From Cordia subcordata (Eukaryota > Streptophyta > Magnoliopsida > Boraginales > Cordiaceae): DNA of 64,000 bases. A program made the translations under genes and the position numbers. Positions 34,093-46,922 of the stretch are shown piece by piece. How positions within the stretch are numbered: the first letter of the stretch is position 1; each line of letters starts with the position of its first letter. Under the pieces are notes generated by a model. The model was not told the DNA's origin. It saw only the letters and a list, made by a program, of their open reading frames with translations, and searched no databases. The DNA is taken from positions 9,708,001 through 9,772,000 of the forward strand of contig JAPTOF010000010.1 of the NCBI GenBank assembly GCA_028554755.1, given 5' to 3'.

Positions 34093-34122
34093 CGTGCAAA
34101 GCACGAGCTTTGAGATAATTAG
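34093..34122 (+). other. Internal Helitron-like 3' terminus
   Basis: A short hairpin CGTGC-AAA-GCACG (34093-34105) is followed 13 bases later by TTAG and T. The pattern is like the CTAG termini at 40783 and 46878, but the final tetranucleotide is one base off. It could be the end of a Helitron starting at 31142 that contains the SEUSS piece. Confidence 0.4.
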
Positions 34123-36364
34123 TATAATACTAAAATTTATCTTTTCTCAGCTTTAACTTTCAGGCCGCCAAGCGTCGTCTTATAAGGAAGTCAAATATTG
34201 CTTTCATTACAATCAAATTAAAAAAAAGAAAAAAAATAAAACATTAAATAATGTGTTTTTTAAATGTTTTGAAACGTGTTAAAAGAAGTAAGACCCCAAC
34301 CCCGCAGGCGTATGCATGAAGTCTCAGTCAAGATGAAGTAAGCATGTCCGCAAAGAGTACTCGCTCTATTGCTATCTCATGTTTCACAAATAATTAATAT
34401 AATTTAAAAAATTTTATATTCGTTATTTTTTAGTTTTTAAAATTAAAATATTATTTTTAAAATTTTTATTTCAATTAAACATAATTTATATTTTAACACA
34501 AGTACATAACAAAAATAGTCCGTTTTGTTATCTAAAGAATCCAAAATATTTTAAAGTTATTTTCATCATTTTCTTAATAGCACCTCTATGACATGGATCT
34601 CAAACGTTAGAATTCTAATAGCATTATAAATTTGAGCATACTAAGTTTTGAGAAAAAATGATCAATAAATTTTAAAATTTTAATTGCATATGAATTTATC
34701 TTAGACGTGTGTAGCATTTTAATTTTTGATAGAAAATAATAAATAATCTTTTCCATATGGCACATATAGAACTTCTCAAAATAACATGTTCAATTTGAGA
34801 AAAAATCATCATAATCCTTATAGTTAGCAAAAAGGATATTTAAAATTTAGACTTTATCCCTATAAGCCTGCAAATTCCCTCCAAAGTCATTCCCACAATA
34901 ATCATATCAACAACTAATAATATAGTCTATCTATTCATTTCTATCATTCTTATGTAAAATCTCAAGTTCTATTAATATTTATTGATCTCCTGTTAACTTA
35001 GTTGTGTTTGTGTTACTAATGATTCAGGTAAAGGTTTAACTATCAGCATGTAGAAGAGTTTTACTTGATATCTTTCATTGGTATTATGGTCAACATAACA
35101 CTGGAGAATTTACATATAATCAAATGGTTAGCAGTGTCAATAAAAACATATAACTCACCTACCAAGTCCTAAAATTTTGCCCACATATACGTTACATACA
35201 AACATGTGTGAAAGATCTTTATTCGCGGAGTACAAGTGTGAGAGATCTGTAAATAAATATTTGCTTATTATTAAGACAAAGTATCTATCAAATTAGGAGG
35301 ATATAGGGTTTTTTTTTTTTTTGGGGGGGGGGGGGGGAAGAGAGATTAGAGAAATTAGGTATTTAGACCAATCGAGTGAAGTGTGGATAAGAGTTTTGTT
35401 TTCCATTTCTTTTTGTGATGCCAAAATTGTCCTTCCAAATGATTTGATTGTTAAAAATGAATGGAAGTTAGCTTTGGGACTAACAGTAGTGTTAAATTGA
35501 AAGTTGTGGGAGTAAAAGACGTACTTTAAAAGCTCAGGGACCAAATTATCCCAAAGCTAATAGTTGGGGACTAATAGAGGGGGGGGTGTGTGTAAATATT
35601 AGTAGAATTATTTTTTATCTATATATAGTAAGTTAAATAATACTGTTCATTATTTTTTATTACTTGTGGTTCTTGTCTTTTGAAAGTAAATATCAATTCC
35701 ACTCTTTCGTATTTCTTTGCAATTGACGCATGCTTATTACTGAACGAGCTGCTAATAGATGATTTAACAATTAATAGATTAATAATATTAGTTTTAAATA
35801 GTATAAAATGATCCATTTATTAACTTAAATTGCAAAAGATTTAGCAGTTACTTAGATAAATTCTATTTATACTTTTTATTTATATTTGTTATAAAAAAAG
35901 TTTGGTCTCTATCAGAATTAAATATTGAGATTTAATATATTTTGCATTTGCAATAGAAACATAGATGTACTTTGTGAGATAAATTTTTTTTTGGGGGGGA
36001 AAAATAGACATATCTGACTTTCTATGTATATTTGGTATCTTTCTAAATATATATTATAGTATTTTAACTATTATCTTTAACATAATAAATAATTATCTTT
36101 ATTATATGATAATACACTTAACTCTCATTTTTACTTTACATTTGGATGAATCTTATCCTTCTTTTACTTTTGTAATTCTTATATAAACTCTATCATTGAG
36201 AATTTGTCCAATTTCAAATCAATTTGTCCAAAGTTATTTTCCGTCAATTAGTTATGCTTAGCATTAGTACTCTTTTTATTTTTTCAATTTTTTCTAATTT
36301 CTAAGAACAAAATGTTTCTAATTTTTAAAGAATTATCCCATACATTACATGGGTGTAAATGTAG
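34123..36364. other. Non-coding AT-rich DNA within the composite insertion
   Basis: No gene was recognised. A homopolymer junction of T followed by a run of about 15 G is at 35309-35337. A shorter run of seven T and a G-rich stretch is at 35986-35999. The stretch 35400-35590 has the wording of a dispersed repeat (reads about AAAGCTCAGGGACCAAATT), but no end was identified. Confidence 0.5.
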
Positions 36365-38346
36365 TCTATATCTATATAGTATATTATAAAGCAAAAACCA
36401 GAGAAATCTTCTAGCCAAAAATGCAAAATCAATCACAAGTAACAAATCCCCATGGAAGTGCTCACATTGCGGTAAAGGATTCGTCAAAATTTTACAAGCA
36501 TTGCAGAGGTCAATGCCTACATTTGGTAATGATACAAAATTTTTATATTTTATAATTAAATGAAAATCTATAATTTATAATTTTTTTAAATTTATAATTG
36601 ATAATTTTTTAATATATAATTTATAATTTTCTTAATCATTTATAATTTAATTTAAAAGTAAAATTATAATTTGATTTACATGTCGCCCTTAAAAAATGAC
36701 CCCAAAGGAAAAGGCAGCAAGGAACGCTTGTGGTTGTAGGAGCGTGTCTTTACATACTATTTGAATTTTGTCTCCTATTATAAAAATAAATAAATAAACC
36801 ATATCCATTTTATTACTTATGCACATTTTAAGTCATTAGCGCGTGCTTGGAAACATTTTTTTAGGCATTAGCATTCATGACTTTCGATCTTATTGTTTGC
36901 GTATCTTACTATATATTGTTTACCATATCCATTGATTCAATTATAATCGTTGGCTAAAAAATCTTTATGCACTACAACTCCCATATCCCGATAACTCCTC
37001 CGCGTAAAAGTTGCAAAACAAAAAATAAAAAATTCTAATCAATCCCTTTCTCTCTCTCTTCATTCACTCAATAAAAACAACGAAAAAACCCTCTATCTTC
37101 TTTCACCATCCCTTTACTCATAATTCTCTCTTCCAACACAATGCAAAGAAGTAGAAGCAGCAATGGAAGACCTTATTAGATTGGCATTTCATGTCTTGGT
37201 GACTGATTTAGTTGCTACACTAGCATTTTCATAGCAAGCATGATAGCGCCCATCATAGACCTCGTGTATATTCAAGGGTCATTTCAATTTTCACATCAAC
37301 ACCTCACTTGATAAGTTGAACGTGCAAAGGGGTGTGCCCGTAGCCTGAGGGTACGCTTGAAGTTGCTCAAGGGGCAGACCCATGCACCAAGGGTCCGCCT
37401 GCTGTAGTTCTTCTGCGCCCCCCCAACGTGCCACGTGTCACTGTTCAATTGGTTCATGTGGCGCACCCATATCAATTATTAATAATTTTAATGTTTTATG
37501 ACATATTTAAATCATCCAACTATATACTATTATAAAGATATACTGAGAGAAGGCCTCAACGTTGATGAACCAAACCATTCATTTAGAGGTTTTATGAATT
37601 TTTTTTCATATACCTAGTGTCTAACATTAATTACACAATCCAATCTCAATGACACCTCAAATATTAACATGTTTTCACAATTTGTACATCTCTTGTTCCT
37701 TATTTTTCCAGTCCTTTTTTTTTTTGGCTGGGCATTTTCAATCCTGTTTTTATATATCATTCTATGCACCATATGGGTCTTATGTAAGCATATTTTGAAG
37801 CGTAAAGGTGGTGGAAGTCAACGTGGGGTTCCAGTCATATATGTTATTGAAAAATATCTACCGCGCCTTTAAAATTGGAATCAGACTGATTATAATTTAA
37901 TTAGAAAACAATATCATTGAGGTTAAGGTGCTTGCTGGCATCAATATGGGGAATAAAGTTTTTGTTAATTGTTATACGCTAATTACATGTTGCATTATGT
38001 TGGGTCACGAGGAAGAATGGTATTACATTTTGGTTCATGATAATAATGTCATTTTATTAAACATGACTGATTTTTTGAAAAAACATTACAGTTGTTTGCT
38101 TGGATGTCTAAGGTAATGATACGTTCACAATATTGTAATTTTATTCTGTCTAATGAATATAATGACTTTTTTTCATGTTTCTATTAACGTTTATAAAAAT
38201 GTTGCCTACGTGGCTTTCATTATGAAGTTCATAAAATTCATATAAGTGCAGTTTCATTTATTGATTTATGATATATACAAAAATTTTTATTAAATAATGA
38301 TTCCCTTGCAAGATATTGATATCTTTTGTTGTTTCGAAATACGAGC
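36365..38346. other. Nested Helitron-like 5' ends and unidentified sequence
   Basis: At 36365 (TCTATATCTATATAGTATAT) and 37515 (TCCAACTATATACTATTATA) there are starts like those of the other Helitron-like elements of the window (compare 45831, 46923, 48849). Either could pair with the 3' end at 40786. The intervening DNA has a GC-richer patch at 37280-37470 and two short open frames (37669-37872, 37928-38116), for which I recognise no family. Confidence 0.4.
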
Positions 38347-39695
38347 AAATAGCATATTACCCCATCTGAACATAAGCATAAGTGCATAACGAGTCCCTAA
38401 ACTTTCAAAATTAACTAGTTACTCCTACTTTTTTAAAGTGCGCACATCACCCCCTTGCCGTTAGGTTTCCGTCTGTTTTAATGAGAATTGAGCAATACGC
38501 GCCTCTTCAAAAAAACTAATTATAGTTCATCTAACAAACAATTTTTTACCAAAATGACCTTGCTCTTTCCTTTGATGTTTTACAAACTCATAGTAGCACA
38601 TTTCAAACACCTTGCCGGAGCTAAAGCCACTGTTTCAAGCTTTTCTTGACGCATTTTTTGGGAACAATAAGCTACAAAAAGGCTATCATCATGCCCTCTT
38701 TCCGTCGCGAATCAAATGGCATGCTCTGATTATCATTTTGGTCCTCCAATGAAAAACTGCCATGAAAGTTCAAACTCTTTTCTCTAGATTTTCATCAAGT
38801 TTTTTGACAACAAGAAGTGCCACAGAGGTTACCATTTTACTCGTCCCCCTGTTGCAAACCAAATGACGTGCTCCGATTATCATTTCAGGACTCTAATGAA
38901 AAATCACCTAGAAAGCTTATACTTATCTTCCACAAAATTTCTGACGACTTTCGTCTCATCCTTGAGCAACAATCAGATAAGATTGGGTTATATCTATTGA
39001 CATGTTGCTGCTTGGAAAATCACCATGAAAGCTTCATTTGCACCATACATGCAGGGTGATGATTTTAGAAAAAAATTCAAAAAAAAAAAAAAAACCAAAG
39101 CCCCTTCCCCGTTGCTATTTCATCCAACCTCCACCCCAAAGCAACTTTTATAAATTATTTACTCACTAAAAAAGCTATAAAACAATCAATTTTTTATATA
39201 TATTTCCGAGGAAATGTAGATTGATCTTGCGGTTACGCCATGGAGACAATGAATACATTTTCACATGTTCCGCCTGGTTTTTTATTCCACCCAATTGGTG
39301 AAGAACTCGTTTATTATCATTAGCAATTTAGTATCATCATCTTCGTCATCGTAATCTTTGTTGGTATAATTTAATGTGCACGATTGGAAAAATAGCATTA
39401 AAAACAATTTCTTCACTGAATTGGGGTAACTGAATTTGGGATTTCATGAGAGTTAGGGATTTGGGATTAATTAATTGAGTTGATTAGATTTGGTGATAAA
39501 AAAATTTGGGACAAAATATGTTTTTACATAAGGGCATGAGAATTATTTCAAGATTTCCGTTAGTTTTTTTAACGATGTAGCTGAAATGGGGTTCTTGAGC
39601 ATACTTTTAAAAAGTCGAGTAGTAATTAGCTAGTTTTGAAAGTTTAAGGACTCGTTATGCACTTATACCTATGTTCAGGAAATAATATGCTATTT
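38347..39695. mobile_element. MULE-like element with ~100-bp terminal inverted repeats
   Basis: The left end runs AAATAGCATATTACCCCATC, then AAGTGCATAACGAGTCC, TAAACTTTCAAAA, and TTACTCCTACTTTTTTAAAG. The reverse complement of the right end has the same order: AAATAGCATATTATTTCC, AAGTGCATAACGAGTCC, TTAAACTTTCAAAA, TTACTACTCGACTTTTTAAA. The inverted repeats extend over about 100 bases. Total length is 1349 bp with no transposase. The interior holds two or three diverged direct copies of a segment with GCTCYGATTATCATTT and AATGAAAAAYYRCC. Long inverted ends suggest Mutator-like origin. A 9-bp target duplication was not confirmed. Confidence 0.75.
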
Positions 39696-40786
39696 ATATT
39701 ACAATTTTCTATATTTTGTAAGAAATTAAAAAAACATATAACAAACTTTTAGTCTTTTAAAAATCTTCAAAATCAATAAATGGCATTCAATGGTGGGCCA
39801 ACATATTACATATGTAGCAATGTCAAATTAAATGAAATATTGTTGTTCTTGGATGATGGTATCTTTGGTTTATAAATTATTTGTGGTTTCTAAAATTTCA
39901 TATACTCCAGTTATGAAATCTTTAGTTTGAATTTGCTTAACTTTTTTATTTCTATTTCAGTATTTAATTTAAATTAAGTTATTCAAATAATTTTTAATTT
40001 CATGTGCTTTAACATTTTCCTTTTACAATTTATTTAAAATTTTGTAATTTAGTATAATTTAGATTAAAATTTATAGTTGCATAAATTAAATTTAAAATTG
40101 TCCTACTTATTTCGCCAAACATTCTTCTAATTAACAGCAAATCCGAGCTGCAATAGGGGCCATGGGCCCCGTCCCCCTAGCCCATTTTTTAAATTTATGT
40201 ATTTGTTTCTTAAACTGAATGGCTTGCACCCTTTACTTGATGAATTTTGGTGGATTATCTAAAATTTTAAATATAGTGGACTCAATAGTCAATAACTTAA
40301 GTATTAGTTCTTTATAATTTTTATGCCATGAAAGTGCAATGAGTGACTCTTTTCCCCCCTTCTGGAGGCAGAACCAATTACATACGAACTAATCTCTGAG
40401 TCATCACTTCGCGCATATCCTTCTCAAGCACTGGTCTCAACGACTGTGGAGGCTCTTCAAGTATGTGCAATGAGTGACTTAAGACGCCAAGTATATATAT
40501 GTAATATATTATTTTTGGAGGGGGTTTAATAACTGTAGAATAATGATCTTCTATGTACTTAAATGTATTTGAAAACAAAAATGTTTTTTTTTTAAATTTT
40601 GATACATAATGCATATATTGTAATATAATGAGTAATGAGAAATGATGACTATTTTATCTTGCATGCCATTTTTGTAAACATGATAAGTTGCTTATTTAAT
40701 TTCTAAAGTTATATTATATTATTTTTAAAAAATTCTATTATTTGAAAATTATCATCACTCCTTGCATCGCACGAGTGTTAAACTAG

Positions 40787-41478
40787 TTTAAACTATGGTA
40801 GTTCCTTTTTGGTCCTACTTTCATTGAATGTTTCAAATTATTCTGAATCAACTTTGAACAAATATGATATTTGACTTTGTTCGATTTTCTCCTACTTTTA
40901 CTGAATATTTTTCGCTTTGTTTTATATATGGTTACTATCATGCCCTTTACGTGTGGCGATATTTGTTTAGAGGTTTTATTATTTCTTGTTCTTAACATGC
41001 TGCTCATACGTGTTGACATGATTTGTTTGCCTAAAACATTGCATGTAAACCATTTTAGAATTTTAATGAGATTCAAACATATGAGCTAGGCTCTGATATC
41101 ATAATAATAAAAATTATCACTTCGTCTAAAAGACTAAAATTTTAAACTTAAAATTTTGGTTTTATTTGAATTTGTCAAAAAAATCCTAGATGAAGTGGAT
41201 CAGTTAGTCTTCCCAACCCCACAAAACACCCAGAAAAAAAAAAATCTTTAGTGGGTAAGCATCTCAGCAGTGTTGTACTAGATGTTTCCACTACCCAATT
41301 GTAAAAACCTGACTCTCAATCAAAACTGAAAAAAAAAAAAAAGCATCTCCGATAGTAAATACCTCTATTATTCTATAGGTGAGCTTTCATATCACAAATA
41401 CATTACATCAGCAGACACGCACATTGCATACGAACAGCTAGTTCTCACTTTCGTGGCAATATTACATCTTGCAAAGAC
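40787..41478. other. Intergenic DNA 3' of the PME gene
   Basis: The right flank of the Helitron-like insertion (40787-40860) is followed by sequence without recognised genes. The last 80 or so bases are likely PME 3' UTR. No polyadenylation signal was assigned with confidence. Confidence 0.5.
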
Positions 41479-44400
41479 TCAAATGTCAGCCGAGAATGGC
41501 ACACCACTTCCTGGGATCCAAACATCGCCATGGATGAAATTTCTGACAGAAAACGGGGCAGCTTCCCGGGCATCATGTAGCACATGGAAACCGGACCATC
41601 GTACCCGACTAGCTGTAGCTGCACCGGCACCCGAGTTCAGATACTCTGCGTAGTAGAGTGTCTGCAGAGCGAAATTTCCGTTCCACTCTGTCCACCCTCT
41701 CGGATCAACCATACCGTCCAGCTCCGTCTTGAGAAAAACCGTCCTTGAGTATTTCTTCCAGGGTCGCCCCAGGTAATTCCTGAACCTGCCTTTTAAAGCA
41801 GTGAAGTCAGGAGCAGGCGCTACACGGGAATTTAAAATTGAAATTCCAGTGTTTTCATTTGGATCATCCCTCCCCTGTGCAGTTATCATGTTAGCTTGGT
41901 GGCCCATGGGCCTTCTAACAAAAATGTCACAGTTCTGGAAAACGGCCACGGCATCACCAAATATAAAATCTACTGTTCCATAAATGCGGCACTCGCGATA
42001 AAATTGTCTGAGGGAGTGTACAAAAAGAGTGTCCTGGTAGCCTTTGAAGCTACAACGATAGAAAACAGATAGGTCCGAACTCACCCTCAATGCCACGGCT
42101 TGATGTTTTTCTGGCCCTGCTGTATTCTCAAATGTCATATCCCTCGCCCAGAAGCCATCACCGGACACACCTACAACAAACAAAGAAAATCAAAACAATT
42201 AGACTCTACAATCCATAACATCATAAATGGAATTTTCAGCAGCGGATGGTTGATGCTGCATTGCGTGTATCAAAACTCCAATCCGAACAAAATTCTCTTA
42301 GAAATTGCCTTAACATCTGAAGAAACTAACCGAATGTCGCTGAGCTCAAAGTGCTTGCACCATCTGGGACATTTCGATTGCCAGTGACAATTGTCTTATC
42401 CATACCATCGCCAACAAACATGATATTCTTCAAGTCCCTTCCAATCTCTACTTTCTCATGGTACACTCCTGATTTTACATATATTATCGTTCTTTTTGGT
42501 CGATTATGACCCTTTCCAGCAAGAGCAGCCACCGCCTCATTTATCGACTTGAAATTCCCTGAGCCATCCTGCGCAACGACAAGGTCCGCCTTTGCGGTTG
42601 CTGCATTCCATGATGCTAAAAGACCTCCAGATTGCCTAGGACGACTTGGTCTCTTTTTCACCCCTGTAATAAACAACATAAAAATTCAGAAAAGAGAAAA
42701 GAGAACAGAACTCAATGTCAATTGACTATTGAGTTTTTGTTTTTCTTGCGTTAGATGACAGATTGAAGTACTCTACCTTTCGCGACTCTTTGGAATTCAA
42801 ATTTAAAACAAATTAAAAAAGGACAAGTGAAATCAACAGCAAACTCTAGGCACACGATTTTTCTTATTTCAATGCTATGAAATTGTGGAACTAACAGTTC
42901 ACTTGGCAAACACATATTTCTTTGTTCTCTTAGACTGGGAAACCACCAGAATTTAGACTGCGGAAGTTGTGTGTCACCTAAAAGCCTTAAGACTTTTTTT
43001 GGCCAGTTTGATTTCAGTTGTAGGGTGTAAAATTTTGGGTAAAAATATTATTGAATAAAAGCAATTGATTATTTGACATTATATTTAGGAGTTGAGTTTT
43101 GGCAATATTAGATTTTAAAAAATATAAAACTATTTTTTTTTAAAATGAAGAAAAGCAATTTTTTAAACAACTTCACAAAATCCTTTTCATCCTTTTTTGA
43201 AAAGGAACATTTGGTTTTTAGCATTTTTCAACTTTTTCTATCTTCGACTTATGTATAAAAGTTCTTTTAAAAATAAGTCAAACATATGAATTTGAGCTTT
43301 AATTTTGGAATCATATAAAGCACTTTAGTATCTAAAAGGTGGCAAAACAGTCTCTTAATCTCCTATTAATTCTTGCTAGATAAAGGTGGTATAGAAGTGG
43401 TTTATAAATCAAACGAATTCCATGTTACAATTGTTCCTAGACATCGTGTTGGCAAATTGAGGCCACCAAAAAGGGGTAACTACAAAGATGCGAGTATTTG
43501 AGAGTAATAACTTGTCCAACTAATATCTAATTAATTAGGTTAATTAGTTCATTTAGTGGTAATTGGGTTAGCCAAAAAGGTGCTACCTAATTGGGGTCGT
43601 CTAGTTAAGCCATGTGCTTAATGCATGACTAAGTACGAAATGCTACCACGCCACAATGGTCGTATTACCATTACTAAAAAGTACGTACGGCCAAAAAATA
43701 AAAAATTAAATTAAATTAAAATTAAAATTAAAAAATAAATAAAATGTACTCAACCCGTAGAAAATTAAAACCTCTTTGTGAGTCTAAATAACATTTATAT
43801 GAAGTGATACTAAGAAAAACCAAGAACAGGCGGTGGTTCTCGATCTGGCGTTTACGACCTATGCATAATCGGCATTTTAGAACCGTTACCTAACAACAAA
43901 AACCGAGCCTGCTATTACTCTCTTTTCTTGTGGTGCGATATCACATAGTATCAAATTGTAATAATAAATTCAAAATTTACCATCACTTATTTGAAAACGA
44001 TTCAAATAGTTTACATGCAAGGATGAATATACCTTTACTTTTAACCCGTCCGTTGTCACCTTTGTGCCTATACAAAGCTAGAGCTTTCTTGAGCAACAAA
44101 GTCAATTTTCGAGCCTCTTGAGTTTCCACAGACCACCCTTTCTCCTCTAAGCCATCCCAGCAACTTCTATGGCTCGCCAGGGCAGCACTGAGCCAAGTGA
44201 TGGCATCGTCGTCGTCATAATTTTCGCCGGATAATACGAGTGCTAATCGTGGCTCAGACTCTTCATATAGCTTCACACAATCATCAAGAGCTACTCCACC
44301 ATGAATAGTAATATAATTCATGTTATTATTGTCTGAGCCATGAAGGTTTTTTAACCCTTTAATTTCATCCATGGCATGCAAGACCTTGGAGAGGGCCATT

Positions 44401-44495
44401 TGTACAACCTCATGAGTTTGTGGTTTGCAGGAAATGGTATTTGCAATGGCTAAGAGAAGAAGAAGAAGAAAGTTAGTAAAGCAAAAGGTGGCCAT
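41479..44495 (-). CDS. Pectin methylesterase with N-terminal inhibitor (PMEI) domain
   Basis: Exon 1 is 44495-44033, exon 2 42663-42331 and exon 3 42170-41479. All introns are GT...AG and in phase 1, and the total is 495 residues. Residues 1-22 form a signal peptide (MATFCF, then a leucine-rich core). Residues 25-150 are the PMEI-like pro-region with cysteines in LDDC and HRSC. The catalytic domain follows from ADLVVAQDGSGNF (about 180). Visible active-site motifs are GVYHEKVEI, QAVAL (Q288), QDTL (Q310, acid/base D311), DFIFG (nucleophile D332) and LGRPW (R400). The spacings D311-D332 and D332-R400 equal those of carrot PME. The enzyme removes methyl esters from homogalacturonan in the cell wall. 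The usual basic RRLL/RKLL processing site is not evident between the domains; the stretch is KSKGVKKRPSRPRQ. I chose the ATG at 44495 because the signal peptide starts there. An in-frame ATG at 44597 would bury it. Confidence 0.95.
42664..44032 (-). other. PME intron 1 (1.37 kb)
   Basis: The donor is AAAG|GTATAT and the acceptor ATTACAG|GGGTG. An alternative donor lies six bases earlier (AAAA|GTAAAG), in the same phase, and would change two residues. The intron is AT-rich and has simple AAATTAA repeats at 43695-43745. No gene is seen inside. Confidence 0.8.
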
Positions 44496-45024
44496 TTTGC
44501 TAAGCGGTGCTGATTTACTAGACGAGAGAATTTTTGGAATCTTGTTATTTGAAGCTCCGAGGATGCTAACACATACAACACATTGTAGACGTGTCAATAT
44601 GCTCGGTTCATGTCTAGTGAAGCTTATAATGGTTACATGTGCTTAATTTTATCATTCATTAATAATAAAATATTACTAAAAAATTCATAAAACAAAATAA
44701 TAATAATAATAACAATAATAGTAGTAGTAGTAGTAGTAATAATAATAACAACAACAACAACAACAGTAATGTATTACTAATGTTCTTTTGTATCACTTTC
44801 CATTCATCGGCTAATCCAAACAACTAACTATATCAAACAATTTTTGTTTAATTAGTTAATTGAAAGTTTATCCATTATTAGGTAAAATATAACAGTTACT
44901 AGCTACCAAATCAACGATTAGGTAGCCTAACTAGTTGTAATGAACATACCTTTATTTTTTTTGTTTTTTTGTCCCTATTTTGTACCACCATTAGTCCTCT
45001 CGACAATATCTGTAACAAATTAGA

Positions 45025-45055
<31 letters not shown>

Positions 45056-45830
45056 TCGCTTTTCTATCCAATTCCTAATCTTCCCATTGAAGTGAGTGCT
45101 ATATAACCCCGGGATCATTTGTCCAATTTCTAATAGATATTGATGAGAGAGCTAATAGTGGCACAAAATAAAAAGATAAAGGATTAAAAGGCCTCACATA
45201 AATAGGGAACTATAACTTGTTAAAAGAAAGATAAGTAAAGTAACTCAATGGTTTTTTTGTGAGAATAGTTGATCCACTTATATAGATGGGATGGATTGGG
45301 ATTTAATTCTAATTTTTTATTGAAAATAGAGTAACTCTATTCTAAATTCAACTAATATGAAGATAATAGCTCAGACTATTAGTGTATTTAGAATGATCTT
45401 ATTTTAAAACATTTTAATATAAATATATTATTAAACTCAAAATAATCATACTTTTCGGATCAGGTTTTTAAGTGAAATATCTAGTCCACATTGGCTTGAT
45501 ATTGAGTTAGCCTAACAACTATACCGTTGAGCTCAAATTGTGTAAAAACACATGTCAATTGTTTTGATTCATGCAGGAGTTAAATCTGTCAAACGATACA
45601 TCTCAAATGGTGTCTCTGCCCTTTGAGTGCAAGTGGTAGAAATCGTGAACAACACACGTTAGCTAAAACGGTGGATATGGAAAATAATAATTAGCAAAGC
45701 GACGATACAAGAAGAAGCCAAAGTTAAAAGGTCTAAAAGTTATCGCATGTTTGTCGTCTTCTCTCGGACAAGACGAGCTTTGCCGATTAGTAGAGTGCAC
45801 ATGGGCGGATCTATTGAAATTATAGCTATA
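44496..45830. other. PME upstream region with compound microsatellite
   Basis: This is the upstream region of the minus-strand PME gene. At 44693-44765 there is a compound trinucleotide repeat (AAT, then AGT, AAT, then AAC runs), about 200 bases from the start codon, and at 45032-45057 a TA run. No TATA box could be assigned with confidence. No other gene is seen. Confidence 0.6.
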
Positions 45831-46881
45831 TCTATCTATACTACATACTAAAATAGAAACAACTGCACTATATTCGTTCCGATCAATTTTTACTTTTCAC
45901 TTACAACTGCCACATGTCATCTGATAAAATTAAATTTATAATTTGTTGTAAATTTATCATATATAAATATGTAAAAGATAAATAAAATCAAATTTATAGT
46001 TCATTGTAATTAGTGTTGATTTAATTAATATATGGTAAAAGATCAATAAGCTGAATAGGGCACGGGTGTTTTTATTAATTAAAATAGTACACAATTTATT
46101 TTGAGAATTATATTTATTAGTTGAGAAAAGATTTATTAAAGGAGGATATGTTTATAGGTGAAAAAAGATCAATAAATTTAATATGGCACTGGGTGTTTTT
46201 ATCCCGTGCCTCTTAAAAAGAAGATTGCTTATTATTTATAAATAATGAACATTAACAAGAGTTATAAATTGAAAAAGAAAGAAATTATAATCGGCGGCAA
46301 AATAAAGCCATAGGGTGATTGGAAAAGAAATGACATATTAGTATACATATAAATTTTTAATATTATATCATATACTCATTACAATGACTTAAAGAGAACT
46401 CTTGGAGGGATAGGTGTCATTAGGGGAAAATTTTAAGCACGTACAATTAATATATTAATATTAATCTATTAACATAAATTCACATACTTTTTTGTTAAAT
46501 TTTTTGGCCAACTAATCTTTATCTTTAACTTTTAGTATTTTGTTTTTTCACTATGTTCATTAAGAATTTTTTTACATAATTTTTGTTGTATATTATTTGT
46601 TTATTTTTACATAATTCTTTGTTCAAGTTTGCATTTACCTTTTTTATATTATATAAAGTAAATTAAAATTTTAAATGTAATGAAGCTTTCAAAATTCAAT
46701 TTTATATTCATATATTTGAGCTAAAAAGATAATATTAATACATAATTTTATATATAGCATGGGTAGAAAAATATTTATTTTATTGCTTTTAATAATATGT
46801 AACTTATAACATTGTTAATTATAAATTTTGATAATATATAATGAATTTTAAAATCCGTGCATCACACGGGTGCCACGCTAG
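45831..46881 (+). mobile_element. Short Helitron-like element (1.05 kb)
   Basis: The 5' end is TCTATCTATACTACATAC. The 3' end is a clean hairpin CCGTG-CATCA-CACGG (46855-46869) followed eight bases later by CTAG (46878-46881) and T. It is non-coding and AT-rich. Both ends resemble those of the larger element at 31142-40786, so they probably belong to related families. Confidence 0.65.
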
Positions 46882-46922
46882 TTATATAAATATCAAAATC
46901 TGTGCATTACACTGGAAGACAC

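Larger units (their letters stand above)
31142..40786 (+). mobile_element. Helitron-like insertion (~9.6 kb, composite)
   Basis: The left end is TCTATATCTATACTTC. The right end is a GC-containing hairpin (CTCCTTGCATCGCACGAG, 40758-40775) followed eight bases later by CTAG at 40783-40786 and then T. This is the layout of Helitron termini (5' TC, 3' hairpin and CTRR, insertion before T). A paralogous site at 30830-30925 lacks it. Inside are a second hairpin-plus-terminus at 34093-34122 (TTAG end) and further TC starts at 36365 and 37515, so it is probably a nest of several Helitrons. No Rep/helicase protein is visible, so it would be non-autonomous. It carries pieces of a SEUSS-like gene. There is no terminal repeat or target duplication, as expected for this class. 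Confidence 0.55.

Noticed and set aside
37669..38116. Two short hydrophobic open frames
   Set aside because: No recognisable domain. AT-rich sequence readily gives such hydrophobic translations, and no supporting splice or promoter context was seen.
41453..41983. Plus-strand open frames opposite the PME exon 3
   Set aside because: These are antisense shadows of the conserved PME coding sequence, with no motif of their own.
44425..44646. Plus-strand open frame opposite PME exon 1
   Set aside because: It is antisense to the signal peptide and pro-domain. The minus-strand frame is supported by homology.
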